Below the pieces are notes generated by a model, which searched no databases, was not told the origin of the DNA, and was given only the letters and a program-made list of their open reading frames with translations. Below are positions 8,111 to 16,625 of a stretch of 64,000 bases of DNA, in pieces. The first letter of the stretch is position 1. Every line of letters begins with the position of its first letter. A program made the translations under genes and the position numbers. This DNA comes from Candidatus Leptofilum proximum (GTDB taxonomy: Bacteria > Chloroflexota > Anaerolineae > Promineifilales > Promineifilaceae): assembly GCA_016710325.1 (NCBI GenBank), contig JADJXK010000002.1:5394001-5458000 (forward strand), in the 5' to 3' direction.

Positions 8111-9313
8111 TTAAACCAGGATTTTGGTAATAACGCCAGAGCCGACGGTGAGACCACCTTCGCGGATAGCAAAACGGCCGCCTTCTTCCAACGCCACCGG
8201 CTTGCTCAGCTTCACATGCAGGTTCACGTTGTCTCCCGGCATCACCATCTCCACACCTTCTGGCAGCGAAATCTCGCCGGTTACATCCAGCGTGTGAATG
8301 TAGAACTGCGGCCGATACCCGGGGAAGAATGCCTTGTGCCGCCCGCCTTCGTCCTTGCGCAAGACGTACACCTCGCTCATGAACTCCGTGTGCGGCGTGA
8401 TGCTGCCCGGCTTGGCCAACACCTGACCCCGCTCAATCTCTTCACGCCCGATACCGCGCAGCAGCAGGCCAGCGTTGTCCCCAGCCTCCACCTTGTCCAG
8501 CACCTTGTGGAACATCTCCATCGAGGTCACAATCACCTTGCGCGTTTTCTCCGCCAAACCGACGATTTCTACCTCGGTGTTGGGGGTCAGCGTGCCGCGG
8601 TCCACCCGACCGGTCACCACCGTGCCACGTCCCTTGATGGAGAAGACGTCTTCCACCGACATCATGAACGGTTTGTCGGTCTGCCGTTCTGGCGTCGGAA
8701 TGTACTCGTCCACCATCCGCATCAGCTCCAGAATCGGAGCATATTCCGGCGCGTTCACATCGCTGCTCTCGCATTCCAGCGCCTGCAAGGCACTGCCGCG
8801 CACGATGGGGGTCTCGTCCCCAGGAAATTCGTAGATGTCCAGCAGCTCGCGCAGCTCCAGCTCCACCAGCTCCAGCAGCTCTTCGTCGTCCATCATGTCT
8901 ACCTTGTTGAGGAAGATGACGATGGCCGGTACTTCTACCTGGCGAGCCAGCAGCACGTGCTCACGGGTCTGGGGCATCGGGCCGTCGGGAGCGGACACCA
9001 CCAGGATGGCGCCGTCCATCTGGGCTGCGCCGGTGATCATGTTTTTGATGTAGTCCCGGTGACCGGGGCAGTCGACGTGGGCATAGTGCCGGTTTTCGGT
9101 CTGGTATTCCACATGGGAGATGGCGATCGTAATACCGCGGGCTTTTTCTTCCGGGGCGTTGTCGATCTGGTCGAAGGCGGAGAAGTCGGCCAGCCCTTTG
9201 AGCGACAGGGTTTTGGTGATTGCCGCTGTCAGGGTGGTTTTGCCGTGGTCCACGTGACCAATCGTGCCAATATTCACATGTGGTTTTTCGCGCACAAATT
9301 TTTCTTTACCCAT
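8111..9313 (-). CDS. tuf: Translation elongation factor Tu
   Basis: A 400-residue GTPase that delivers aminoacyl-tRNA to the ribosome. The GTP-binding motifs GHVDHGKT (residues 19-26), DCPGH and NKVD are present, with GSALQALE for G5. The effector region reads EKARGITIAISHVEYQT, and domains 2 and 3 run to GGLTVGSGVITKILV. ATG at 9313 has AAGGAACAAGGG upstream. It is co-oriented with three upstream tRNA genes, as in the tRNA-tufB operon of E. coli. Confidence 0.98.
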   Translation of the reverse strand: MGKEKFVREKPHVNIGTIGHVDHGKTTLTAAITKTLSLKGLADFSAFDQIDNAPEEKARGITIAISHVEYQTENRHYAHVDCPGHRDYIKNMITGAAQMDGAILVVSAPDGPMPQTREHVLLARQVEVPAIVIFLNKVDMMDDEELLELVELELRELLDIYEFPGDETPIVRGSALQALECESSDVNAPEYAPILELMRMVDEYIPTPERQTDKPFMMSVEDVFSIKGRGTVVTGRVDRGTLTPNTEVEIVGLAEKTRKVIVTSMEMFHKVLDKVEAGDNAGLLLRGIGREEIERGQVLAKPGSITPHTEFMSEVYVLRKDEGGRHKAFFPGYRPQFYIHTLDVTGEISLPEGVEMVMPGDNVNLHVKLSKPVALEEGGRFAIREGGLTVGSGVITKILV

Positions 9314-9471
9314 CGTTAATAAACCCTTGTTCCTTATTGATTTGTCTAAATTTAAATTGACAATTTAGAATCGCTGAGGCAAGCTTTTTACACGGAAGGT
9401 ATTGTGGCGCTTGCCGTTTTCACAACAATACCCCGCCATCTGGTGTCTCACACAAGATAGACGGGGCAGAG

Positions 9472-9544
9472 AGCCCACGATGGGATTTGAACCCATGACC
9501 TCATTCTTACCAAGAATGTGCTCTGCCTGCTGAGCTACGTGGGC
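9472..9544 (-). tRNA. tRNA-Thr (GGT)
   Basis: The acceptor stem GCCCACG/CGTGGGC is fully paired. The anticodon stem ATTCT/AGAAT encloses loop TTGGTAA, giving anticodon GGT. The T arm has TTCAAAT. No encoded CCA. Confidence 0.96.
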
Positions 9545-9626
9545 ATCACAGTAAGGCGTAATCGGTAAACAGTGATCGGTGTTTGACTAACTGGATACTG
9601 ATTACTGGACACAACTTACTGGAAGG

Positions 9627-9709
9627 TGGGCCAGGTAGGACTCGAACCTACGAAGGCTATCGCCAGCGGATTTACAGTCCGCCCCCTTTGCCGCTCGGGA
9701 CACTGACCC
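9627..9709 (-). tRNA. tRNA-Tyr (GTA)
   Basis: A class II tRNA of 83 bases with a long variable arm. The acceptor stem GGGTCAG/CTGGCCC has one G-U pair. The anticodon loop CTGTAAA reads GTA, and the T loop is TTCGAGT. Confidence 0.95.
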
Positions 9710-9747
9710 AGGATTTATCTGTGTGTTAAACTGGAGCACGCTGCTCA

Positions 9748-9820
9748 AGCCGACGATGGGACTTGAACCCATAACCTATGCTTTACAAGAGCATTGCTCT
9801 GCCAATTGAGCTACGTCGGC
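9748..9820 (-). tRNA. tRNA-Thr (TGT)
   Basis: Acceptor GCCGACG/CGTCGGC. The anticodon stem ATGCT/AGCAT holds loop CTTGTAA, giving anticodon TGT. T loop TTCAAGT. It is the first gene of the tRNA-tuf transcript. Confidence 0.96.
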
Positions 9821-9850
9821 ACGTATCTCTTGTATGAAAATTTTAACTAA

Positions 9851-9856
9851 ATTATA
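9851..9856 (-). promoter_or_regulatory. Candidate -10 of the tRNA-tuf operon
   Basis: A consensus TATAAT on the minus strand lies about 30 bases before the first tRNA. No good -35 at 16-18 bp spacing is seen, so the assignment is tentative. Confidence 0.4.
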
Positions 9857-10024
9857 GGCAAGTTAACCCCGCTGCTCTCTAAGCAACCTCAGGCGGGTAA
9901 GTATAACATTTGTGTTTTTTTCGTCAAATAGATTTTTTCGGTGTTTTGTGGTGAACGGCCGTTTTTAGCATCTTGGGTTACAAAAGATTCCAGAAAATTG
10001 GCAGATTTACGAATTTGTTCGTTA

Positions 10025-10030
10025 TATAAT
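10025..10030 (+). promoter_or_regulatory. Candidate -10 for the OB-like gene
   Basis: A consensus TATAAT lies 42 bases before the ATG at 10073. TTGGCA at 9998-10003 is the best -35 but the spacing of 21 is long. Confidence 0.4.
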
Positions 10031-10072
10031 AGGCGCAGGAATAAGTCTAAAGCGTGGTTTTGGGAGTTAGTT

Positions 10073-10861
10073 ATGGATATTTCGGTAAGTCGGTTGAACG
10101 GCCGTTTGGCTTCGAAACTGCCACCTGAACTGCCACTAGGCCTGGTGTTTGTGGTAGGCACGGTGAGCCGACTGCATAAAGATGGGTTTGTGCTGGCAGA
10201 AGAATCCCACTATTTGAACTGTCATACCAAGGAAGACGCTCAGCTGCACGTGGGGGATGAGGTACGTGCCAGCGGTCATTTGATGTTTGACTCCGAGCGG
10301 CTCCAGTATTATTTGCTGGCCAGAGACATCGAAGTGATGAAGACGGATCCACTGGGAGCGTTAACGGACAATTCCCGCGAGATTCTGGCGGGCGGCCAGG
10401 AGCTGTTGACGGCGTTAACGGCCGTCAAAGCCCGGGCCGCTGCTGCGCCAGAAGCCTCTGGCAAAGAATTGCCCGTCTGGGTGCGTAAGCTGGCGCCGCC
10501 TGAGGTGCAGGATGAGGCAGCAGTAGAGGGTGAGGAGCCTGTGCTCAACGCCACGGGGCGCTCAGCCGTTCTCGATGAGCAGCTGGTTACGATGCTCTCC
10601 CAGGCGATGGACAGCGAAGAGGAGCTGGAGGTAACACCAGAGCTGCTCGCGCCGTATGTGCCCGCGACGCCAGTGCCATCAGCGGTAGATCGATCTGAAG
10701 GTGCAATGGGAGAGGATTCGGCCCTGGCCGTCGCCAATCTGCAAACCAGCTATCGTCCCGCGAACCGCGAAGATACAGACTGGCTGGTCATCCTGCTCAT
10801 CATTAGCTTTTTTGTTTTGACGATTGCCGCAATTGTGACCATCATACTGCTGCTCATTTAG
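10073..10861 (+). CDS. Tail-anchored protein with OB-fold-like N-terminal domain
   Basis: A 262-residue protein of unknown function. Residues 20-90 (LGLVFVVGTVSRLHKDGFVL ... VGDEVRASGHLM) alternate like a five-stranded OB fold. An acidic, Ala/Pro-rich linker covers about 100-230, and one transmembrane helix ends the protein (DWLVILLIISFFVLTIAAIV). The frame is open from 9941; I chose ATG 10073 because GGGAG lies seven bases upstream and the leading 44 residues are low quality and overlap the promoter. Its plan resembles the TPR protein at 2944-3591. Nucleic-acid or ligand binding is only inference from the fold pattern. Confidence 0.65.
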   Translation: MDISVSRLNGRLASKLPPELPLGLVFVVGTVSRLHKDGFVLAEESHYLNCHTKEDAQLHVGDEVRASGHLMFDSERLQYYLLARDIEVMKTDPLGALTDNSREILAGGQELLTALTAVKARAAAAPEASGKELPVWVRKLAPPEVQDEAAVEGEEPVLNATGRSAVLDEQLVTMLSQAMDSEEELEVTPELLAPYVPATPVPSAVDRSEGAMGEDSALAVANLQTSYRPANREDTDWLVILLIISFFVLTIAAIVTIILLLI

Positions 10862-10893
10862 GCAGCTGCAAAAAATAACAATCCGAGGGGTGT

Positions 10894-12111
10894 ATGTCTG
10901 ACTCGAACTCTGCTGAAAAGCCGGTGACGATTTTGTGCCTGGCCAGCTATTTTAAAGGAACCACCTTTTTAACCGCCGCCAAACAGGCGGGTTGCCGCGT
11001 GGTGCTGGTGACGCGCGAGAAGCTGCACAACGAGCCGTGGCCGTGGGACAGCATCGACGATGTGTTTTACATGCCGCAGCTGTCTAAACAGCCGGACATT
11101 ATTTACGCCATTGCCTACTTTATGCGGGGAAAGGCGGTGGATCAGATCATCCCGCTGGATGATTATGATGTGCTGACGGTGGCGGCGCTGCGCGAGCACT
11201 TCCGGCTGCCGAACATGGGCGAGACCGTGAGCCGGCACTTTCGCGATAAGCTGGCGATGCGGGTGAAGGCGCGGCAGGCAGGTTTCATGGTGCCGGAATT
11301 TACGGCCGTTTTCAACTACGATCAGCTGCGTAACTTTATGGGCCAGGTGCCGCCGCCCTGGCTGCTCAAGCCGCGCGCCGAGGCCGGGGCGATGGGCATC
11401 AAGCGTATGGACCATGCCGAGATGCTCTGGCGCAAGCTGGACGAGCTGGGCGATTTGCAGTCTTACTTTTTGCTGGAGCGGTATGTGGCCGGATCGGTTT
11501 ACCACGTGGATGCCATTGTCTGGCAGGGCAAGGTAGTGTTTGCCACGGCGCACCAATATTTGCAGCCGCCGATTGACGTGGCCCACGATGGCGGTGTCTT
11601 TGTGACGCGCACGATGCCGCGCAAGGACAAAGAGACAAAGGGGCTGATCAAGCTGCACAACCGGCTGATTCTAGCGCTGGGCATAGAGCGCGGCGTGGCG
11701 CACACTGAGTTTATCAAGGGGGAAGACGGCGAATTTTACTTTTTGGAAACGGCCGCACGCGTCGGCGGGGCTAACATTGAACAGTTAGTGGAAGCCTCGT
11801 CGGACATAAATTTGTGGGCAGAGTGGGCAAGATTGGAAACGGCCGCTTTACGCGGGGAAGAATACATAGTGCCAGAAGACAAAGGCGAATACGCTGGGGT
11901 GATGATTTGCCTGGCGCGGCAAGAATGGCCCGATTTGTCCGCCTACCAGGACCCAGAAATTGTGTACCGAGTCCACAAACAGCAGCACGCCGGGCTCATC
12001 GTCGCTTCTCCCCACCACGAGCGCGTCGAACAGCTCATTAGCGACTACAGCCAGCGTTTTGCCTACGACTTCCTGGCCGTCGCGCCGCCCCTGGAAACAG
12101 CGCCGACGTGA
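10894..12111 (+). CDS. ATP-grasp domain protein
   Basis: A 405-residue enzyme-like protein. Residues 1-115 form a Rossmann-like pre-ATP-grasp domain (VTILCLASYFKGTTFLTAAK). The central part has the ATP-grasp order: SRHFRDKLAMRVKARQAGF (near 110), PPWLLKPRAEAGAMGIKR with the nucleotide-binding Lys, FLLERYVAGSVYHVDAIVW, and the metal-binding FYFLETAARVGG near 285. Family members ligate a carboxylate to an amine or thiol using ATP. The substrate cannot be read from the sequence. GAGGGG precedes the ATG. It lies 33 bases after the tail-anchored gene and may be co-transcribed with it. Confidence 0.85.
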   Translation: MSDSNSAEKPVTILCLASYFKGTTFLTAAKQAGCRVVLVTREKLHNEPWPWDSIDDVFYMPQLSKQPDIIYAIAYFMRGKAVDQIIPLDDYDVLTVAALREHFRLPNMGETVSRHFRDKLAMRVKARQAGFMVPEFTAVFNYDQLRNFMGQVPPPWLLKPRAEAGAMGIKRMDHAEMLWRKLDELGDLQSYFLLERYVAGSVYHVDAIVWQGKVVFATAHQYLQPPIDVAHDGGVFVTRTMPRKDKETKGLIKLHNRLILALGIERGVAHTEFIKGEDGEFYFLETAARVGGANIEQLVEASSDINLWAEWARLETAALRGEEYIVPEDKGEYAGVMICLARQEWPDLSAYQDPEIVYRVHKQQHAGLIVASPHHERVEQLISDYSQRFAYDFLAVAPPLETAPT

Positions 12112-12190
12112 TCGGTTATCGGTAAACCGTTATCGGTAAACGGTAATCGGTAAAAAGACCGATTACCAACCACCGACCACCGATTACCGG
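12112..12190. repeat. CGGTAATCGGTAAACGG phrase repeat
   Basis: Direct copies of a phrase like ATCGGTAAACCG are followed by the reverse complement (ACCGATTACC). The element fills the spacer between convergent genes and could fold into a long hairpin. Related copies are at 24036-24138, 43790-43830 and 44487-44597. Confidence 0.8.
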
Positions 12191-12191
12191 C

Positions 12192-13244
12192 TTACACGCC
12201 GTGCTGCTGCCGGTACTCGGCGATCAAACCGCGGATGACACGCTGGCTGGCCACGGCCGTTTCCACCGGTTCCTTCAGCGCTGTTTTGTAGGTTTCGTGC
12301 ACCTGGTGGGCTTTGCTGACGGCCGTATCCGCCTTGGGCATCAGGTCGTCGCGCAGGGGCTTGATGAGCGTCTGGTGCAGGGCGGTTTCGTTGTTCTGGT
12401 CGCGGTTGAGCCAGACGTTGAGCGGTTGGGTAATGTTGGTATCCAGCCCGTTGAGCGTATTGGGCGTTTCCATGATCAGGTCGGTGATTGACACCATGAT
12501 GGTGGCGGCCGTCTGGCCCATACCAAAGGGGAGCCACTTGCGGATGCTTTCAAACCAGTCGTTGAGCATTTGCAGGAAGGGGCCAATCCGCTCCACCGCT
12601 GCGCTGAGCAGATGCTCCACTGCCTGAAAATACCCCTCAATTTTGCTGAGATGATCGATGAGCCAGATACGGCCGTTGTCCAAAATCGGGACCTGGATTT
12701 CAAAGTTTTCCAGCGCCTGGCGACCCATCTGGATGCTCTCGGCCAGGCTGGGCACTTCTGCCAGCATCGTTTCTACTTCGCCGGTGAAATGGTTGAGACC
12801 GTTTTCGACGGCCGTTTCTACGTCCACCGCTTCGAACTGCTCATACAAGGCGATGAGCCCGGCCAAAATGCCGATCTGTTGATTGGCCTGCCCCAGTTCC
12901 ACGGACAAGGCTTCGCTGCTGCTGGCGGCGGTCTGGTTGTTTTGCTGCAGGCTGTTGAGCTGACGCTGGGCGGCGTCTAAGGCGGCTTGCAGGCGCACAT
13001 TTTCGGCCTGGGCGGCGGCCAACCGGGTAAACATGTCATTGGCGGTGGTGCTGATGGGTGGGGCAACGGCTGTACTCACAGCCGGGGCCGTGGTGTTGGA
13101 AACGGTGGTTACCGTGGCGGGAGTAGAGAGTGCCTGGTTATAGAGCGCGGCGGCGGCCCCGGTGGCCGAGGCGGCTGCCGCCGTGAGCGCGGCGGCTTTG
13201 ATAAAGTTGCGGCGGCTTACAACCTGATCATCGTGGTTTGTCAT
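12192..13244 (-). CDS. Tat-exported coiled-coil protein
   Basis: A 350-residue protein with a twin-arginine signal (VSRRNFIKAAALTAAAASAT, residues 8-27), so it is likely exported folded. It continues with a Thr/Val-rich linker, a coiled-coil stretch (RLAAAQAENVRLQAALDAAQ and RQLNSLQQNN, about 72-105), and a long helical body with no recognised domain. Two ATGs are close together. I chose the second (13244) because AGGAGA then lies at about eight bases, while it is only two bases from the first. No metal or cofactor motif is visible. The Tat signal alone does not prove a redox role. Confidence 0.75.
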   Translation of the reverse strand: MTNHDDQVVSRRNFIKAAALTAAAASATGAAAALYNQALSTPATVTTVSNTTAPAVSTAVAPPISTTANDMFTRLAAAQAENVRLQAALDAAQRQLNSLQQNNQTAASSSEALSVELGQANQQIGILAGLIALYEQFEAVDVETAVENGLNHFTGEVETMLAEVPSLAESIQMGRQALENFEIQVPILDNGRIWLIDHLSKIEGYFQAVEHLLSAAVERIGPFLQMLNDWFESIRKWLPFGMGQTAATIMVSITDLIMETPNTLNGLDTNITQPLNVWLNRDQNNETALHQTLIKPLRDDLMPKADTAVSKAHQVHETYKTALKEPVETAVASQRVIRGLIAEYRQQHGV

Positions 13245-13659
13245 ATCCATTCTCCTGAAGCAAGAGTGAGAGTTTTGCCCTTAACGCGGCAAAATCTCTC
13301 GTCTAAATTCGTGCGCCCAGAAAAATTGGCTCAACAAACACAGCGCCCGGTGTGGCCAATGCGGGTGATTTTAGCACGAATGTTCTAAATTTCAATTTTT
13401 GGTGAATCGATTTTCAGGGAAATCACGCTCCCTTCACGCCCGATAGGAATGCCTTGATTCAGCAGGTGGCAGGTTTTGTGTGGCTGTGAAGGAAGGAAAA
13501 GTGAAGCTCGCCGCCTGCCACCTTTTGTAATGAAATACCAAATTTCTGAACGTCTAGCTAACAATCTATACTTGACAAGGTGACAGGGTGACAGGATGTC
13601 AGATTATGCCCTTGGCGAGTATAGTAGTGCGCTCCAGAAGTACGTCGCCCCTTGCTTGT
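13245..13659. other. Spacer with an inverted repeat, no gene
   Basis: Between the Tat protein and era. It holds an inverted repeat built on GGTGGCAGG (near 13464) and CCTGCCACC (near 13515), and a short direct repeat GGTGACAGGGTGACAGG near 13579-13595. No ORF with a ribosome site was seen. Confidence 0.5.
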
Positions 13660-14601
13660 TTACTCTGGCTTGCTGTAGCCCAGGCGTTTTAGCGCCTGGT
13701 CGTTGTGGCGCCACTTGGGCTCAACTTTGACCCAGAGTTCCAGGAAGACCTTGCCTTCCAGCAGCGCCTCCAGCTCTTTGCGGGCGGCTGCGCCGATCTG
13801 GCGCAGCTGGCTGCCCTTGGCGCCAATGACAATCGCTTTGTGATTGTCGCGTTCCACAATGATGTTGGCGCTGATGTAGGTGGTGCCGTTTTCGCGTTCT
13901 TTGAACTGGTCTACCTGCACGGCGACGCTGTAGGGAATCTCATCGCGCAGCTGGAGCATGACCTGTTCGCGAATGAACTCGGCGGCCATGTCGCGCAGGT
14001 AGACGTCAGTGACCTGGTCGGCGGGATAGTAGCGCGGTCCTTCCGGCAGAGCCTGCACGATGAGGTCGAGGAGTTCGTTACGGCCGTTCCCCGTTTGCGC
14101 CGAAAAGAAAATCCAGGTTGCCTCGGGCAGCAGAGCGCGGTAGGCCTCGGTGTGGGGTATCACGTTTTCCGCGGCGGTGACATCGCTCTTGTTGATGGCC
14201 AGGATGACGGCGATGCTTTCGTCCAGCCCTTGCAGCTGTTCGGCGATGGCCTGGTCGCCGGGGCCAACCGGTTCGCTGCCATCCACCAGGAAGAGCACCA
14301 CGTCGGCTTCATTGAGGCTGTCTACGGCCGTTTCCACCATAAATTCGTCCAGCTTGTGGCGCGGCTGCATCAGGCCGGGCGTGTCCATAAAGATGATCTG
14401 GTAATCGGCCGTGGTGAGGATGCCCAACTGGCGGCTGCGCGTCGTTTGCGGCCGCGGTGAAACGATGTTGATCTTCTCTTGCAGCAGGCCGTTGATCAAG
14501 GTGCTTTTGCCCACGTTGGGCCGGCCAATCACCGCCACAAAGCCGGAGCGGTGGGCTTCGTTAATGTCGTAGCCAGTAGGGATAGGAGTTTGTTCGTCCA
14601 T
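13660..14601 (-). CDS. era: GTPase Era
   Basis: A 313-residue ribosome-assembly GTPase that binds the 3' end of 16S rRNA. The G domain has GRPNVGKST (near 25-33), the switch I region with RSRQLGILTT, DTPG (G3) and NKSD (G4). The C-terminal KH domain includes NIIVERDNHKAIVIGAKGSQ and FLELWVKVEPKWRHN, both diagnostic for Era. The frame is open from a TTG at 14640, but the ATG at 14601 is the better start because the family N-terminus is short. Confidence 0.96.
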   Translation of the reverse strand: MDEQTPIPTGYDINEAHRSGFVAVIGRPNVGKSTLINGLLQEKINIVSPRPQTTRSRQLGILTTADYQIIFMDTPGLMQPRHKLDEFMVETAVDSLNEADVVLFLVDGSEPVGPGDQAIAEQLQGLDESIAVILAINKSDVTAAENVIPHTEAYRALLPEATWIFFSAQTGNGRNELLDLIVQALPEGPRYYPADQVTDVYLRDMAAEFIREQVMLQLRDEIPYSVAVQVDQFKERENGTTYISANIIVERDNHKAIVIGAKGSQLRQIGAAARKELEALLEGKVFLELWVKVEPKWRHNDQALKRLGYSKPE

Positions 14602-14639
14602 AAATCGTGAACCATGTCCTGCTGAATAGGCAGGAATCA

Positions 14640-14705
14640 ATCAAAGATTTTGCAGATTTAACAGATTTTTACCATCAATCTGCGTAATCTGTTGATAAAA
14701 AACAG
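14640..14705. repeat. CAGATTTAACAGATT-type phrase repeat
   Basis: Phrases such as GCAGATTTAACAGATTTTT followed by the complement (AATCTGCGTAATCTG). The same family occurs at 21533-21560 and 39003-39085. Confidence 0.7.
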
Positions 14706-14709
14706 TCAG

Positions 14710-15561
14710 CTATTTGTCCTTCAAAATCCGCCCCAGTTCGCGCCGGGTGAGGCCCACGCGCTCGTCGCGCAGCAGGGGCAGGCGAATGCGGGCGCGGCGG
14801 ATTTCGTTCAGGTCCAGTTTGGCGGTGACGATGGCTTCTTCGTAATATGGCCCCTGGTTCAGCAGGTTGCCTTCGGGGCCAAAGATGGTTGAACCGCCGT
14901 AAAATGTCACGCCATCCTCAAAGCCGGTGCGGTTGGTGTGCAGGATGAAGTTGGTAAACATGCTGGCGTACGCCTGGTTGATGTGCTCCACCCAGCGGGC
15001 GCTGCCAATTTTTTGTTCGGTGGCCAGCCCGCGCCCCGGCGACGAGGAGGTGAGGATGAGTATGTCGGCGCCATCGAGCCAGAGCGTGTAGGCGGCGCTG
15101 ACGTGCCAGAAATCCTCGCAGATGAGGATGCCCACCCGGCCAAAGCGCGTATTAAAGGCGCGCAGATGGTCGCCCCAGGCGAAGTAGCGGCCTTCATCGA
15201 ACATGCCGTAGGTGGGCAGATACACTTTGTGATGTAAATGCACCACCTCTCCGCCCGATAAATAGGCGGCTGAGATGAAAAATTTCTGCCGCGTATCGGC
15301 CTCGACAAAGCCCACCACCAGGTCCATGTCGCGGCTGGCATCCAGCAGGCGGGCAAAGATGGGGTTTTTGTAGGTGGGTTGGATAGCGACACTGAAGGCC
15401 AGGTCGCGCAGGCGGTAGCCAGTGAGCGACAGCTCCGGGAAGACCAGCAGCTCCACGCCGCTTTCGGCCGCTTCTTCGATGGCCTGCAGGTGGCGTTCGA
15501 GGTTGGCTTCCAGGTCGCCAAGTTTGGGAGTGATTTGGGCGAGTCCGACTTTGAGTTTCAT
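14710..15561 (-). CDS. Carbon-nitrogen hydrolase (nitrilase superfamily)
   Basis: A 283-residue amidase-type enzyme. The Glu-Lys-Cys triad is visible: Glu in LLVFPELSLTGY (near 44), Lys in LHHKVYLPTYGM (near 111) and Cys in GILICEDFWH (near 147). The nitrilase fold hydrolyses C-N bonds in amides or nitriles; related proteins form the glutaminase domain of NAD synthetase. The substrate is not determined. The frame is open to 15642, but the first 27 residues are encoded by the TTGCAGGT phrase repeat, so I place the start at ATG 15561 (MKLKVGLAQITPKLG), matching family N-termini. Confidence 0.9.
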   Translation of the reverse strand: MKLKVGLAQITPKLGDLEANLERHLQAIEEAAESGVELLVFPELSLTGYRLRDLAFSVAIQPTYKNPIFARLLDASRDMDLVVGFVEADTRQKFFISAAYLSGGEVVHLHHKVYLPTYGMFDEGRYFAWGDHLRAFNTRFGRVGILICEDFWHVSAAYTLWLDGADILILTSSSPGRGLATEQKIGSARWVEHINQAYASMFTNFILHTNRTGFEDGVTFYGGSTIFGPEGNLLNQGPYYEEAIVTAKLDLNEIRRARIRLPLLRDERVGLTRRELGRILKDK

Positions 15562-15574
15562 AAGTTTTGGTTGA

Positions 15575-15662
15575 AGGTATGCAAGTTGCAGGTTGCAGGT
15601 TGCAGGTGGGATTTTGATGAAAGAGTACTTGCCACTTGCCACTTGCTACCTGCCACTTGTTT
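15575..15662. repeat. GCAAGTTGCAGGTTGCAGG / CCACTTGCCACTTGC phrase repeat
   Basis: Tandem TTGCAGG phrases at 15585-15608 are followed by complementary-looking CCACTTGC phrases at 15630-15660. It fills the gap between lgt and the nitrilase gene and overlaps the last codons of lgt. Confidence 0.7.
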
Positions 15663-16418
15663 GCTCTATTCGACGGCCGTATTGTAGCAGCAACAATCCC
15701 CCAATGGCGAACAGCAGCGCCAGCCAGGTGTCCAGCCGCCAGCCAGCCAGGTACGGTACCGCATCGGCACGGACGAGAGTGAGACCCAGGTGAATCAGGT
15801 TAGCCAGGAGCAGGGTGAGGGGGAAGAGACGGCCGTAACCCCACCGCTTTTGCCAGAACAACACAAAAGCCAGGGCCAGGAGGTTCAGACCAACGCCGAG
15901 CAGCTGGGTTTGGTAGCGCACGGCAAACACGCCATACTGGTCTGGCAGATTGGCGGAAAACGGCCCCAGGAAAGTTTGGCGGCCATAGGCACAGCCTTCT
16001 ACCCAGCACGCAGCCCAGCCGGTGATGATGAGCAGCAGCAGGGCTGGCGAAAAAAAGGCGGCGCTGGGCAGGAACGGCCGTTTCTGCCACCAGCACCACA
16101 GCCCCAGCCCCACCAGCCCACCGATGAGCGCCCCGTAAGCGGTTTGCCCACCCTGCCAGAGGCGCATGAGCTCGGACGGCCGTTCCGCAAAATACCCCCA
16201 GTTGACCCAGATGAAGCCCAGCCGCGCCCCCACCCAGCCGGTGAGCAGCGTGGCTAGAGCGGCGTCTGGCCACGCCAGGGCATCGCCTGGCCAGTTGGGC
16301 AGCATGGTTCTGCCCGCCTGCTGGCGGGTAAAGCCCCAGGTTAGCAGCAGTCCGGCAGCAAATACGGCCGTGTAGCCGTAGACAAAAAAGGGCCTAATCG
16401 CCCCAAAATCGGATACAT
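15646..16418 (-). CDS. lgt: Prolipoprotein diacylglyceryl transferase, frame interrupted
   Basis: Lgt moves a diacylglyceryl group from phosphatidylglycerol to the lipobox Cys of prelipoproteins in the inner membrane. The frame from 16305 shows a multispan protein with GARLGFIWVN, LWQGGQTAYGALIGGLVG (near 40-70) and GCAYGRQTFLGP, which fits Lgt. The normal N-terminus is encoded upstream: MYPILGRLGPF from ATG 16418 in one frame and FVYGYTAVFAAGLLLTWGF in the next. The two join at a run of six A on the plus strand (16384-16389). One extra base there would restore a roughly 258-residue protein. Sequencing error, a real mutation or slippage are all possible. Confidence 0.8.
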
Positions 16419-16532
16419 ACTTCCATCATAAGCAATCCCGCCGGGACAGGCAAGCTCTCTGCGAAAGGTTACCAATTGGCTACAAGCCAAAAACGGATTC
16501 ACAAGATACAAACTAAGAATAATGAACGACAA

Positions 16533-16541
16533 TGCTATAAT
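16533..16541 (+). promoter_or_regulatory. Extended -10 promoter of the giant kinase
   Basis: TGCTATAAT is a perfect extended -10 element about 85 bases before the kinase ATG. No -35 is needed for this type. Confidence 0.5.
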
Positions 16542-16625
16542 AAGCCGCAATTCGTGACGGAAGCCGTGACGATCAAACCCGGCCCCTACTGTAAAAGCCT
16601 GTAAGCTGCCCGGTTTTCAAAATAC

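Noticed and set aside
8216..9319. Plus-strand 367-codon frame opposite tuf
   Set aside because: It is the antisense shadow of a perfectly conserved EF-Tu gene, with no ribosome site or family.
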